Source: Takakia lepidozioides
Taxonomy: Eukaryota > Streptophyta > Takakiopsida > Takakiales > Takakiaceae
Length of the DNA stretch: 60,000 bases
Direction: 5' to 3'
NCBI GenBank assembly: GCA_030704615.1
Contig: CM060732.1
Span: 32,781,053-32,841,052 of the forward strand
Part shown: positions 1 to 10,984 of the stretch, piece by piece
Position numbering within the stretch: position 1 is the stretch's first letter
Layout of the letters: every line of letters starts with the position of its first letter
Notes under the pieces: generated by a model
The model's input: only the letters and a program-made list of their open reading frames with translations
Told to the model about the DNA's origin: nothing
The model's database searches: none
Translations under genes and position numbers: made by a program

Positions 1-150
1 AACCGTTGAGTACGTGCGAATGGGTACTAGCACTGCAATGCTTTCACTCCACGACACCACGTGTCGTTCAGCCATAGTGTCGAACACTCCCTTTGAATCC
101 TAGATGCACCCGCATTTTGCAAACATGTTCACCAAGCTATTGTTCAGAAT

Positions 151-277
151 GTACAATTCCAGCTCTGAAGATGTCGCCATGCACATCTTCCCCATTTCCA
201 AAGTTGCCATTTGGCACAATTCCAGCTTTGATGATATCCCCATGCACCTCTTGCCCTTCTCCAGGGCTGCCAGGCAT
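151..277. repeat. 63-bp imperfect tandem duplication
   Basis: Two adjacent imperfect copies of about 63 bp both begin with ACAATTCCAGCT (near 153 and 216) and continue through related CCATGCAC and CTTC-rich parts. The unit lies directly upstream of the transposase remnant. A weakly similar stretch occurs near 14690-14740. No coding function is apparent. Confidence 0.6.
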
Positions 278-610
278 GAAGCAGTTTTGTGGGGCAATCC
301 GAGCTTGTTTTCAGGATACCTACCTCCGGCAACCTACTCGTGCTGATTTGGAGAAGCAGATGGACATCAATGTTGCGAGAGGTTTTCCGGGTATGTTTGC
401 ATTGATTGACTGTATGCATTAGGAGTGGAAGAACTGCCATGTTGGATGCAGGCAGGGTTAGTTCCAAGATAAGGATGGGTTTAGGAGCATCATATTGGAG
501 GCTGTGGCTGATCAGTCTTTATGGATATGGCATACACTTGAGGACGATTTCATCCTTGTTGATGAATTTCTTAACATATTTGATCCATTCAAAGTTCATT
601 ACAAAGCCAG
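276..610 (+). pseudogene. Degenerate PIF/Harbinger (Plant_tran-type) transposase fragment
   Basis: One reading frame gives the conserved core of plant Harbinger-type DDE transposases: YLRQPT, then GFPGMFALIDCMH, then EWKNC, then SIILEAVADQSLWIWH. Family members normally read DCMHWEWKNC. Here the Trp codon after DCMH has become TAG (420-422), and a second TAG lies at 459-461, so the gene is dead. After WIWH the similarity fades. Only about 110 codons remain of a protein normally near 400 residues. No intact N-terminus, accessory Myb-like ORF or terminal inverted repeats were found nearby. Confidence 0.8.
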
Positions 611-1104
611 GCTTTAATTTGACTCTATAACATTACATTCTGACAACATTAACCTTGTAAAAAATAAAAAATAAAATAGTGAATCTTAGGTCTGGTCCAA
701 AATAAGTGCGATGAGGTCCGTAGTGGCCCGATCCAATCATCCATTACTATATGCTACATAGGTCTATGTGTGACTATTCAAGGCAGCATCCCATAGATAG
801 ACATTTACTGCATGCAACTTAATGCCATTCAACATTGTGCTTTCATACAAAGAGGCAAGGTCGGGGTTCGGCGTTTTTTTTGGAACCAAGTGTGGGTCTG
901 GGTTAGGGTCCGGGTCCGGGTAGCAGCTAGAAAATATTAGCGGGTGCACGGGTTCGATCCGGGTCCTAATTAATTGATTAAATATATTAGAAAATAAAGA
1001 CTAATTAGGGATGAAATTATTTTTGGCTGGAAAAAAAACTAAATCCTAATGGTGAACTCTATTTGAAGCATATACTAACAGCTCATCTTGCTACATTTAT
1101 GGCT

Positions 1105-1250
1105 TTGGTTCTTCTTCCCCTTCCATTCGGCGGTGTCCCATGCGAAAGCCTTCACGGCGAGGTTACTCTGAAAGAGGTTATTTATTCCTCTCACTAGATA
1201 ATTAAGGGGCCTGATTTGCGAGCTGTCGCTCCCAAGTGGGGTTTTTATTT
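1105..1250 (+). repeat. 3' part of a tRNA-derived SINE (5'-truncated copy)
   Basis: The order of blocks (a stretch near CTGAAAGAGG, then AAGGGGCCTGATTTGCGAG, then GTCGCTCCCAAG, ending in a T-rich run) matches the 3' half of the complete SINE at 12335-12570. The A and B boxes are absent. The rest of 611-1868 shows no gene; 841-960 contains a short GGGTCCGGGT-type low-complexity patch. Confidence 0.6.
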
Positions 1251-1868
1251 TTATTTTTTTAAATAATAATAATATTTTTACATTGCTTATGGCTCATTTA
1301 TATGATGGCATGATTAGACAAGAATTAAAATAAAATTTGAGTTCCATTCTTCAATATCAATTCTCAAACATATTAAGAAATATTATATGTCTCAAGGCTC
1401 ATAGATCACAACAGCATGGATGTGTAAGAACTGACCTAATAATAATATATGACACCTCCCGAAGAAAGCGTAAATTATGGTGTCACTTGACCCCAAAAGT
1501 CTTCCAGCAGGACAGTGGACAATTTTGTGACACCAATCTGTGGGTTAAACCCACAACCATTTTTTTTGAGGTGGTATTTGCCCATTAGCACTTAGCTACA
1601 ACTTTGGTTGTCGAGATGGCCTACCTTGAGTGATGGGGGCTAGCTTCTGGAGCGGCCTCCTGCTTGTCCCTTGCACACAAATTGCAAAACAAACCACATC
1701 TTAGGTGGACTCCACCACATGCCCCATCCTTAGAAAAATGAAAATGCCATACTTACCTTGTACTTGCGCGGAGACCTTGAGAGCATCATCTTCTTCCTTA
1801 CTGGATCAGCTCATCGCAAGTATTACTCATCATCCTCTATTTTTGCATTCAGTTTTTTGTTTGTTTAG

Positions 1869-2451
1869 GGAAGATAATAGGAATAATGTAATAACTTAAT
1901 GCACACGTGCAACCTCTGACAGGATGGTACGCTGGTTTCCGGCATGTCAAGTCTTCCTCACCCTCTCTTGAGAGTGGCATGAAACTGAAGGAGTGTCAAC
2001 TCCAGTCGGGGTTACATCGGGTTACATGACGAGGTGTGTAACTCCACTCGGGGTTACACAGAATGGAGTGTAACTCCAGTCAGTGTAATCCACACTTGGT
2101 CTCGAAATTTGACTAAGTCCAAATGTGGCTTAGTATAAAATGGACCAACCAGAGTTACATGAGAAATCGGGGCTACAGAGGGTTACACCAAGTGGAGGGT
2201 TATATCGACCGGGGTTACACTACCAGAGCCTCCCGGAACCTCGCCGCCTACATTGCTATCACCTTACCATCACGCTACCCACCACAACTTGTAACCCACT
2301 TGGATTCTTAAGTTTTTAATAGTGAAACCGAGGTAATACGGGTGGGGAGGATTTGACAGGGGGCAGCCGGAGGAGCCCAGGTTCCCGGAATCCGGCGAAA
2401 GTACTGTCAGATCACACGCGTCCATTAAATTCTTACATTATTCCTATTGTC

Positions 2452-2455
<4 letters not shown>
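1869..2455. mobile_element. Non-autonomous DNA element with long TIRs, copy 1 (587 bp)
   Basis: The left end GGAAGATAATAGGAATAATG and the right end (CATTATTCCTATTGTCTT) are inverted copies of each other. The similarity extends inward imperfectly for roughly 80-100 bp, through CTGACAG and TTCCGG blocks. The core holds repeated GTGTAACTCC and GGGGTTACA units, many in inverted pairs, which could be subterminal binding repeats. No transposase ORF is present. A second copy at 10028-10894 lies in the opposite orientation. No convincing target-site duplication was found, so the superfamily is unassigned. Confidence 0.75.

Positions 2456-2456
<1 letters not shown>

Positions 2457-2484
<28 letters not shown>
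2457..2484. repeat. (TA)n microsatellite
   Basis: A 28-bp uninterrupted TA run lies directly against the right end of the long-TIR element. Confidence 0.95.
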
Positions 2485-2487
<3 letters not shown>

Positions 2488-4834
2488 GACCTGCTACATT
2501 GGCCGCGGGTAGTGGGTATAAGAAGTTCGGGACCTAGCCGACGAGTCCGGATTTGGTCTCGGATTAGGATCCAGGTTAATTCTGGTGATGACACGGGTCT
2601 GCATACAGGTTCGAGGGTGCCTCGGGTCAACACCAGTACAGAGTCATCAGGATATCAATATCAAGATATCAACTCGGATATCAATGTATCCGGACCCAGA
2701 ACCAACATTTTTTAGTTTCCGGATTAGATGCATAACCGGCGGATATGAAAATACAAAAAAAAAGAAAAAAAGATCCTATATCCGGTGTAATACCGTGCGG
2801 ATATCCGGCCAATACCCGTCAATATCTAGCGGATCTCAGCCCTAAACTTAATAACCGGATGCATACCGGTTTGTCATGTTAGTAATACCCGTAACCGGAG
2901 GATATCTAAAACCAAAAGTTCTTAATATCCGGAACCGGCGTATATGAAAAAAGGGGTAGATCCTCCCAACACTGGTCAAAACCCGGACCCACACAACATA
3001 GGAAGACAACTCTAACCGTTCATTGGGAAATGTGGCATGTATGTAGAGATGCACCGTCCATGGGAGGATGTGACATGTCATGTGCTATCCGAGTATGCGG
3101 TCATTGGTCTATGTTTGGTGATAGACCAACATACCCTAGAATGTTTTTGGAGGCAACATCTCATGCTATGGAGACTATGAGCGAAAATGTGAAACATTGA
3201 TAATGCATATTTCACTTCAACTAATTGGAGACCCGGGTTTAATTTGGGGAATACAAAAAGATTTCGTGAGGGTGAGGGTTATTTGGTTGTGGAGTTCACA
3301 TCACCATTAGCTGAGAAGAATTATGTTGTAGAATGATAATCTTCTTCTACAGTAGATATATCTAAAAGATATCAATGTATAATACTACGTATGGTGAAGT
3401 TTTGAGGGTGTAGAATGTGCCTTTGCAATTAGTCGATGACTCCACACACTTGTAATAAAAGATTACATATGGCTTCTCTAAGATAAATTTGTAAGGAATG
3501 CCCCCAACACTGACCGACTCAGATGCAAAAATGTCCAATGACATGTGAGACAAACGGACATAGAAGATGGCGTCCTTGAATGTTGATGAGGAAAAGCTCA
3601 TGAATTTGCATAAAAATCTATGTGCAAAATGTGTGCATGATCCACTATATATAGATGTAGAGTACTGTTGAAAAGTTAGATGTCGGTGAGGATCAACCAT
3701 GGGAAACGTAACATTGTAGAACATGAATGGAACGAAGATATAGATGAGAAGGAGCGACAAAACTGTGAGACAACAGTGTGTGGCAGACAACACAACCTTG
3801 GAGTCGTCGCCGGAAGTTTGGCAAGGAGGTAGTGGCAGCTTACCATGGACCAAAAATGCTCACAACACTATTTTTTTGGGACCTTGATTAGTTGTAAATT
3901 ATCATACTCCTAAATGGCAATGCTTATAGTAAAAAAAGACTAAGCTATGGAGAATCAACTACATATATTTCCCTATTCCAAGTCTCATAACCAAAAAAAC
4001 AAATGGTTAGAATTATGGATTTTTTCAAAAGTCCATAAAGAAATTTTGTTCTAGTCCATCTGAAAAACCATTATGGACTTTTTAAGCACATCATTCATAA
4101 CATGATTCAGAAAAAGGGCTTGGCCAATTGTGTATTGAAAGATGAAGGAAACAAAGTGAGAACATTCGAAAGTAAAGAAAAAAAAAATTATGTACTTTTT
4201 GGTGCCTCCAAATAAGCTCATTCCATAAAGTCCCTCATGATTAGAGTTCTTTTAATATAAGTAGACTTTATTCACTAAACATGTTAACTTTCTTTAGATG
4301 AAGTGGGAATCAAAAGATGTTTTTCTTGGGTTATGGATTGAAGGTTGCAAATAAAATGATGGACATTCGTCCATTTGGCGATTCAAAATCGCCGATCATA
4401 ATGATTCTATAATGTCAACTTATCAATAATGGACGGTTTAGATCACTTCAACCACCCCATCCAACACATATTATATATATATATATTTCATGTTTTGGAC
4501 TTTATGGTCCAATGGTGTATTTTATTTTGGTCCATTGTAGGGTGCAACTACCCAGAAAGTGGGTATGCAACTACCCAGGAGGGAGCGTGTTGGTGGCTTT
4601 TCCTTAAAGGACTGAGGATGACGTTGCTGGTCTTGTCGTGCTGCTATGTGTGTTCTTTGATGCACTGTCCAAACTCCGCAAAGTCTCAAGGCTCTTGCCT
4701 ATATTTGGTTTGCGAAAGGAGGTTGTTGCAATCTGTTGTCACCACATCAATAAGGAGGTGTTTCAAGTTTGCTCTAACCCATAAGGTGTTTGTATTGGGG
4801 GACGTGTGGTGGTACCACAGTGTAGTGGAGAAGT
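2485..4834. other. Intergenic: CCGGATAT-rich patch and unassigned sequence
   Basis: From about 2600 to 2960 the sequence repeatedly uses CCGGATAT, ATATCCGG and ACCCGT words, a degenerate low-complexity patch resembling one near 23810-23960. Open frames at 3362-3853 (minus, 163 codons) and 4429-4950 (plus, 173 codons) have no recognisable motifs, and the second runs into the F-box gene in another frame. I call no gene here. Confidence 0.5.
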
Positions 4835-6040
4835 ATGGGAGCTCTAACGAAGGAGGTGGTTCTCATTCCAGGATTGCGCAATTCTATGGCTTTGCAATGC
4901 TTGGCCCGTGTGCCTCGAAAAGACTATGGAGTCATGCGTTTGGTGTCTAAGGCTTGGAATGAGATGTTCAGAAGCAGCCAACTTCATGATATGCGCAAAG
5001 AATTGGGTCTGGCAGAGCCCTGGATTTATGTCTCTTATTGTCCCAGGTTTGCACAGCCTGGGCAGCTACTTTGCAATTGGTTGGAGGTATATGACCCAAA
5101 ATTCAATTTGTGGAGTCGTCTAGGTCCCATGCCTGACTTGGCTGATTTAGAGATTTTGAAAGGATTTGGGCTGGTTGCAGTGGGTACCAGGCTGTATGTC
5201 ATAGGAGGCAGGGTTTGTAGCAAGGTGCAAAGCAATATGGAGGACACAACACATGAAGAGGACATACGGGTACGCTGTGAGGTGTATGTTCTAGATTGCC
5301 AAACACAAAAGTGGGCACAATGTGCTAGCATGACCACTCCTCGTGTCGACTTTGCTTGCTCTGTATGCCAGGGCAAAATTTATGTTGCGGGGGGACGCAG
5401 CCAGACAGGTTATGAAAGAGGCGTGTCAAGCGCAGAAATCTACTATCCCGAAGAAGATCGGTGGGTAGAGCTGCCCAACATGAGCACGACACGCTATAAA
5501 TGTGTCGGGGTGACGGTGAATGACAAGATTCACATTGTCGGGGGCTTCGCAAGCCCTGAGGATTGGGAAATGAGCAATGTGTACACCCTTGCTCGCAGCT
5601 GTGCTGATGTCATGGATCCCTCTAAGAAGGAATGGGAAGTATGCAAGGCTATGTGGCAGTTGGACATTCCTCCCAACCAAATTGTCAGCTTGCAGGATCA
5701 TCTTTATAGCTCCGGTGATTTGCTCAATCCCTGGAAAGGGCGTGTAAGAGTGTATGACAGTGCACTCCACATGTGGACCACTGTACCTGGTTCTCACCTC
5801 CGCATGCGAGCCATTGAAAAATTTGAGGGTTGTGCTCGTTGTTACCTCACAATGGCTCCTGTTGGAAAACACATTTTCTTTGTTGGAGGTTATCTCCAGT
5901 CTGATGGCTCTAAGTGTCTTGACACAATTGATATTTTTGACACCTCTGCCACTAATCCGAACGACGCATGGAAAAGCTTGGAGCCTGTGGAGAATAGCTG
6001 CAAAGAACTTTGCAGCCATTGCTGCGTTGTTTCCATTTAA
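4835..6040 (+). CDS. F-box/Kelch-repeat protein (intronless)
   Basis: A 401-residue single-exon gene. The N-terminus (residues about 10-55) carries the plant F-box pattern LIPGL, ALQCLARVPR, VSKAWNEM, followed by ELGLAEPWIYV, the usual link into the propeller. Kelch motifs follow: LYVIGG (about residue 125), IYVAGG (about 185), IHIVGG (about 235) and IFFVGG (about 350). Such proteins join SCF-type E3 ligases: the F-box binds SKP1/ASK and the Kelch propeller recruits the substrate for ubiquitination. The first ATG is well supported, because an in-frame TAG at 4823-4825 lies just upstream. The length is typical for the family. The target cannot be inferred. The gene stands alone among transposon debris. 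Confidence 0.93.
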   Translation: MGALTKEVVLIPGLRNSMALQCLARVPRKDYGVMRLVSKAWNEMFRSSQLHDMRKELGLAEPWIYVSYCPRFAQPGQLLCNWLEVYDPKFNLWSRLGPMPDLADLEILKGFGLVAVGTRLYVIGGRVCSKVQSNMEDTTHEEDIRVRCEVYVLDCQTQKWAQCASMTTPRVDFACSVCQGKIYVAGGRSQTGYERGVSSAEIYYPEEDRWVELPNMSTTRYKCVGVTVNDKIHIVGGFASPEDWEMSNVYTLARSCADVMDPSKKEWEVCKAMWQLDIPPNQIVSLQDHLYSSGDLLNPWKGRVRVYDSALHMWTTVPGSHLRMRAIEKFEGCARCYLTMAPVGKHIFFVGGYLQSDGSKCLDTIDIFDTSATNPNDAWKSLEPVENSCKELCSHCCVVSI

Positions 6041-7559
6041 TCGGAGCTCCTGATTTCTGCAAGCCACGTCGTGTCATCATCATAGCTAAGAAATGTACAG
6101 CAAAGAAATTCTTATTGTTTTGAACGTCTATTCTTCTTGGTATGATAGAATTTAAGGCATGTTTTGTTAGCTTCCGAGAGCTGAACTAGCATGGCCTAGC
6201 TCGACGACTTGGATATGTGTTGTATTGCCGCTTAACCTGAGGAAGATCGGTGAACTGTGTCGCCTAAGGTAAGAGAGACATGATCACTACGAGGCTGATA
6301 CTGAGGCGGTTCTTGTGCATCAGTATGTTCTCCATATTTTTCAATTGCAGTAGCAGACAGTTTTGTAGATAGATTAGTTGAGTGTTCAACTTTTTAGAAC
6401 ACATTCTATCCATTTCTCCCAAGTAATTCCGTTTCATCGATGCCCTTACACAAGCTACAAAGGATTAATACTGAGAAAACTTAGTTTCATGCAGTTCGAT
6501 CATTTGCACAGACAATATTGTTTAGTCACCTACAAACGTCACCAGAGTCATTGACTCGAATCTTTCACTTACTACAATGCCATTGCCTGACCAATACAAG
6601 TGTGATTTTTCAGAGTATGAATTCTTTGATATGAATATTCCAATTGTGGACTTTGATATTGATTGATTGATTTTTTTGGGTGGGAATCATGGTTTCCTTT
6701 CTAAATGACAAGGATAAGTTATCTGACATTTTAAATGTTACGGAAAATTTCGATTTAGCCAAAATAAGAACACACGTCACTCAGTAAATCACCAAAATTA
6801 ATAACAAAAAACACCTATGTGAAAAATAGAGCAAAGTAGGTGCTTTAGTACAAATATTGCAATGGATTTGCTTGTCTTGCTACATTGAACAACCTTGCTG
6901 TCAAGTTATTAGGCTCCAAAATTTATATGTGTTAGGGTAGATGGAGGCTGAATATTGCTTGTTGATACACACAAACACTCTTCAATCATGAAGTGCAAGC
7001 TTTGATGATAGCATCTTCCAGCCAGAGAGTTGGATGAGTGTTTTTTTTCTCAAATTGGCTAGTTGGTAGCCCATGTGGCGACTTCAATTTACCACTTGTA
7101 TGGTATGGCAGGACTAGTCATATGGTTGTAGAATTGACTAGCTACATCACCTAGAAGAAATCCCAAATGTAGTATATCGGTATATCAAAATTGGCAAGGA
7201 TAATGATGCATTCTCCTGCTTTGTAATTCGACACATTTTTCTTAGCTAAATGTAAGGAAAATTCTGGAGATTATAAAATATGACATTCTTCTTGCCATGT
7301 GGGATCGCTCCACTGTGTCCTTTGAGACCGATAAAACATTTGATAGACACCATATCCGATTAGCCAATAATTAATTCAAATTAAAAGTGCCTAATACGTT
7401 TTGATATTTTTGCAATTTTGTGCCTAATTGCTCAAAAACTATTTGGCAAAAGTGCCTAATTTCTCGAAATTTTGAGCAAATATTTTCATACCTTTCTCAT
7501 ATTGCTTATAATAAGAGGAAAAATTCAAAATTTCCCTGGTGGTTATTTTTTCCACCTGT
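6041..7559. other. Intergenic, AT-rich; no gene seen
   Basis: This stretch holds the 3' flank of the F-box/Kelch gene and then AT-rich non-coding sequence. No frame longer than about 60 codons shows a recognisable protein motif, and no RNA gene was recognised. Confidence 0.5.
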
Positions 7560-7662
7560 TGTGGACCTTTATTTATTTATTTATTTTCTTTTATTTAAAT
7601 TAATTTGATTAAAGGGGCCTCTGTCCCCTTTCCCTTTAAAAAAAAAGAAAAAAGAAAAAAAA
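7560..7662 (+). repeat. LINE-type 3' tail (hairpin plus A-rich end), copy 1
   Basis: After TTATTTATTTATT comes AAAGGGGCCTCTGTCCCCTT, which can form a hairpin, followed by TTCCCTTTAAAA and an A/G-rich tail. The same block recurs near 11980-12060 (AGGGCCTCTGTCCCCT), 34650-34700 and 41945-41995. The 34650 copy lies about 400 bp downstream of a LINE zinc-knuckle remnant in the same orientation, which suggests that this is the 3' end of a non-LTR retrotransposon family. Confidence 0.55.
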
Positions 7663-8391
7663 CATTGAACAAAGTCAATACACATATGGTGTCCGTACGC
7701 TATGATGGCCCGCATGATATGTAATGATGACGGACCCAAACACTGTTCCCTTGGAGTGTTGCGTAGGTAGACGATGTAAAACCTATCGGAGTTGGGCTGC
7801 CAAGAGTGGGTACATGTTGGAGGTGGAGGCTGGTGCATGGGAGGAGAATCAGGCCATGGGTAGGGGCTTGGGGTTTTATTGGCTCTGTCCCGCAACGGAT
7901 AGAGGCATTTCTGGAGACATCTTGCCTAGGGGGAGAAGTAGGCTTATCCATTAAAGCCTAGTCTATGGAGGGTTGATGGGCATGATTCATGAAGCCGTGG
8001 AAAAAGTATAAAACAACAACCCCAAAATCACCGAGGGAAAGAACAAGGACAGAGCCTCTTGCGGCGGAGCCGCTTGTTTTATTGTGCTTTTAGTAAAGAG
8101 GAAGTGGTAGCCCTCATAATTTTATTAGCAAGCAGTTGCATGATGGTTCCACCCCCATTACAAAATTGGAAGGCTAGCGTTAGCGGTCCTGATTTTGAAA
8201 TAAAAATTACAAAGAGTTAGAACGTAAAAATTGAAACGGTCAGCACTAACAGTAATATCCGAGGATAACAATTAACAAATAAATGTGAAATTTAGAAACA
8301 AAATATTTTATATTTTTCATCTCGATAGAAATTAATAAATAAATAAATTAGATGCAAAAAACAAATGTGGAAAGATAAAATTAAGTGTCAT

Positions 8392-8588
8392 GGAATTGGA
8401 GGGATAAAAATGAAGAGAACTAAATATAATGGAATTCAATGTGATAAAACTGAAAGGAACTGAATATAATGGAAATCATTCTGATAAATCTGAGAGGAAG
8501 TGAATATAATAGAAGTGAAGGGATAAATTTGAAGGGAAATTGAATATAATGAACTGAACGGATAAATCTGAAGGGAAATGAATAAAAA
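8392..8588. repeat. 40-bp tandem repeat, about 5 units
   Basis: Five imperfect units of about 40 bp are present. A typical unit begins GGAATTCAATGTGATAAAAC and ends TGAATATAAT. Every unit carries the GATAAA and GAATATAAT words. The array ends where the pattern decays near 8589. The surroundings (7663-9014) show no gene. Confidence 0.85.
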
Positions 8589-9014
8589 GGAATTATAGCA
8601 CTCACCGAGTTACGAATGAATGGTAACAATAGACGGATGAGAATTTAGAGTATAATGAAAATGGCTACTTACTGGGGAAGGTACGATCTTGATAGGTATT
8701 ATCTGAGGAAGGTACATCAGGAGAAAACACTCCATGCATGGTCTCTTCTTAGGGAGGAGCCAATAAAGGGGGAAAACATTTAACCCCAATGGGCCATAAA
8801 GCAAAAATGCCAAAGATGCGAGGCACAAACCCAAAGACACAACATAGAGAGAACCCTTCCCGCATGATGAAATATGTGAGAACCACATAATAGCAAGGAA
8901 AATAAGAGTGTTGGGCCTAAGGCCAACGAGACGGAAAACTGATGAAGTGAGAGTTATTGATGTTATGGTGATTCTAAGTGGTGTTTTGTTTTTAATTTGT
9001 TTTTAAATTTTTTC

Positions 9015-9817
9015 TTAACCCTTAAGTTCCCAAGCCTTTTTTTGACTTTTTACCAATTTTGGGTACCCAGCTGCAGTAAATTGCCCCTAGAAACCTACCA
9101 AAAATCATCCGGAGATTCCAGCCTTACAGCAATGGGCCCAGCTCATTTATGCATGACATACCAAAAAATGAGCCAAGTCCACCGTGGAAATTGCGAGATT
9201 ATAGCGTTGGCCCGGACCTCAAATATCAAGTCCCAAAGAAAAAGTGAGAAAGAAATTGGTTTGACCAAATCAAAACCTAGCTTTATCCAATTTTGCTTGC
9301 CCCAAGACCCACCATTTCCAAATCAATAGTGGAGTAACTATGACCCCACTAAATTGCAGGTCCAACTGATTTTTTCACCTATGCTTCCTATGCGTGCAAT
9401 TACATGGGGGTTGAAATCTCAAAATTGACAATTTTCTACAAATTTTTTAAAAGCCAACGGTGGATGTGTGTACGTAATGCTCACACACCACAAGGTGAAG
9501 TGCTTTTTCCAAAATTGCTAATTTTCTGCCAAAAATGGCCTTTGGAGTGCAATCTGTTTTGGGCTTGTTTACCTGCCATGTCAACGGTCAACAAGCCATT
9601 TTCAGGCCCCAAAACGTAAATGAGAGATCTAAGATATTTTTTGTAGGTCGTAGCTTTTATTTTTATTTTTAATTTTGTTTTTTGCATCATACTCTAGACA
9701 AATCCCTTGTCATTAAAGCTTCAGGAGTGGGCCCCATCAGATTAGATCTACAAAAATTAGGTCGAACTGCAAATTCAAAGTGACCCGATTCAGGTCGCTT
9801 GGGAACTTAAGGGTTAA
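9015..9817. mobile_element. piggyBac-like MITE with TTAA target duplication
   Basis: Perfect 17-bp terminal inverted repeats, CCCTTAAGTTCCCAAGC at 9019-9035 and its exact complement at 9797-9813, enclose a 795-bp element. Both sides are flanked by TTAA (9015-9018 and 9814-9817). A TTAA duplication and ends starting CCC are the signature of the piggyBac superfamily. The interior has only short open frames and no DDD transposase, so this is a non-autonomous copy. The perfect TIRs suggest a fairly recent insertion. Only the ends support the superfamily call. Confidence 0.75.
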
Positions 9818-10027
9818 AGTTGAAAGGGTCGGAGGAAGCCCTTGAGAGTTTTATTAATGATCATTGAAGGGAAAAAAAATCAAAACCCTTACATGGCCGT
9901 AGATAGCCATGAGGCAAGTACTCACGAAACCTGACGGATGACCGGAGGAACAATAGTAGGTGTTCTGCAAACAGTACAGAGTTGGCACGTGTGGCAGTCA
10001 TTACCACAAATACCCCGAGTACAAATC

Positions 10028-10894
10028 GGAAGATAATAGGAATAATGTAAGAACTTAATGGACGCGTGTGATCTGACAGTACTTTCGCCGGATTCCGGCA
10101 ACCTGGGCTCCTCCGCCGGGGCCCCTGTCAAATCCTCCCCACCCCATATTATCTCTGTTTCACTATTAAATACTTAGGAATCCGGGTAGGTGGTGGGTAG
10201 CGTGATGGGAAGGTGGTAGCAATGGAGGCGGTAAGGTTTCGGGTTCAGTTCCTGATGGGAGGCTGTGGCAGTGTGACCTCGGTTGATGTAACCCTCCACT
10301 TGGTGTAACCCTGGTCGATAACCCCTATTTCTCATGTAACTCTGGTTGGTCCATTTTATACTTAGCCACATTTGGATTTCGTCAAATTTCAAGACCAAGT
10401 GTGGGTTACACCGACTGGAGTTACATTCCATCCTGTGTAACCCCAAGTGGAGTTACACACCTCGTCGTGTAACCCGATGTAACCCCGAACCCGCTAACCT
10501 ATTATCTTCCTAACCCACTTGTAACCTCCAAGTGGGTTACAAGCTGTGGTTGGGTAGCGTGATGGTAAGGTGATAGCATTGTAGGCAGAGGTTTAGGGTT
10601 TGATTCTTTGGGAGGTTCTTGAAGTACCCTCTGTAACCCCGGTTTGTAACTCTGGTTAGTCCATTTTATACTTAGCCAAGTTTGGACTTAGTCAAATTTC
10701 ACTTGGAGTTCATTTCAATTGTCACTTGGAGTTACACTCCGTTCTGTGTAACCCCGACTGGAGTCGACACTCCTTCAGTTCCATGTCACCCTCAGGACAG
10801 GGTGGGGAAGATTTGACATGCCGGAAACCAGCGTACTATCCTGTGAGGGGTTGCACGTGTGCATTAAGTTCTTACATTATTCCTATTATCTTCC
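10028..10894. mobile_element. Long-TIR non-autonomous element, copy 2 (867 bp, inverted relative to copy 1)
   Basis: It begins GGAAGATAATAGGAATAATG and ends with the complement CATTATTCCTATTATCTTCC. The interior is the reverse complement of the copy at 1869-2455. It appears dimeric: a first partial copy runs to about 10510, where a short ATTATCTTCC end motif appears, and a second partial copy follows (10511-10894) with the same TGGTTGGGTAGCGTGATGG and CCATTTTATACTTAGCCA blocks. The junction carries a palindrome built on TAACCCACTTG. No ORF of transposase type is present. Confidence 0.75.
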
Positions 10895-10984
10895 ATATAT
10901 AAATAAAATATATATATGACTTTCTTTGCTGCAATTATTGTATAGATTGGCTCTAAACTATCTGTCAAACCAATACCAATGATA

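Noticed and set aside
3020-3200. 60-codon plus-strand frame (MWHVCRDAPSMGG...MFLEATSHAME)
   Set aside because: Might be an old transposon fragment, but no diagnostic motif could be identified.
3362-3853. 163-codon minus-strand frame
   Set aside because: No recognisable domain, AT-rich, no supporting exons; probably chance.
4429-4950. 173-codon open frame overlapping the F-box/Kelch gene
   Set aside because: Cys/Trp-rich with no motif, and it ends inside the F-box gene in another frame; the F-box frame is clearly the coding one.
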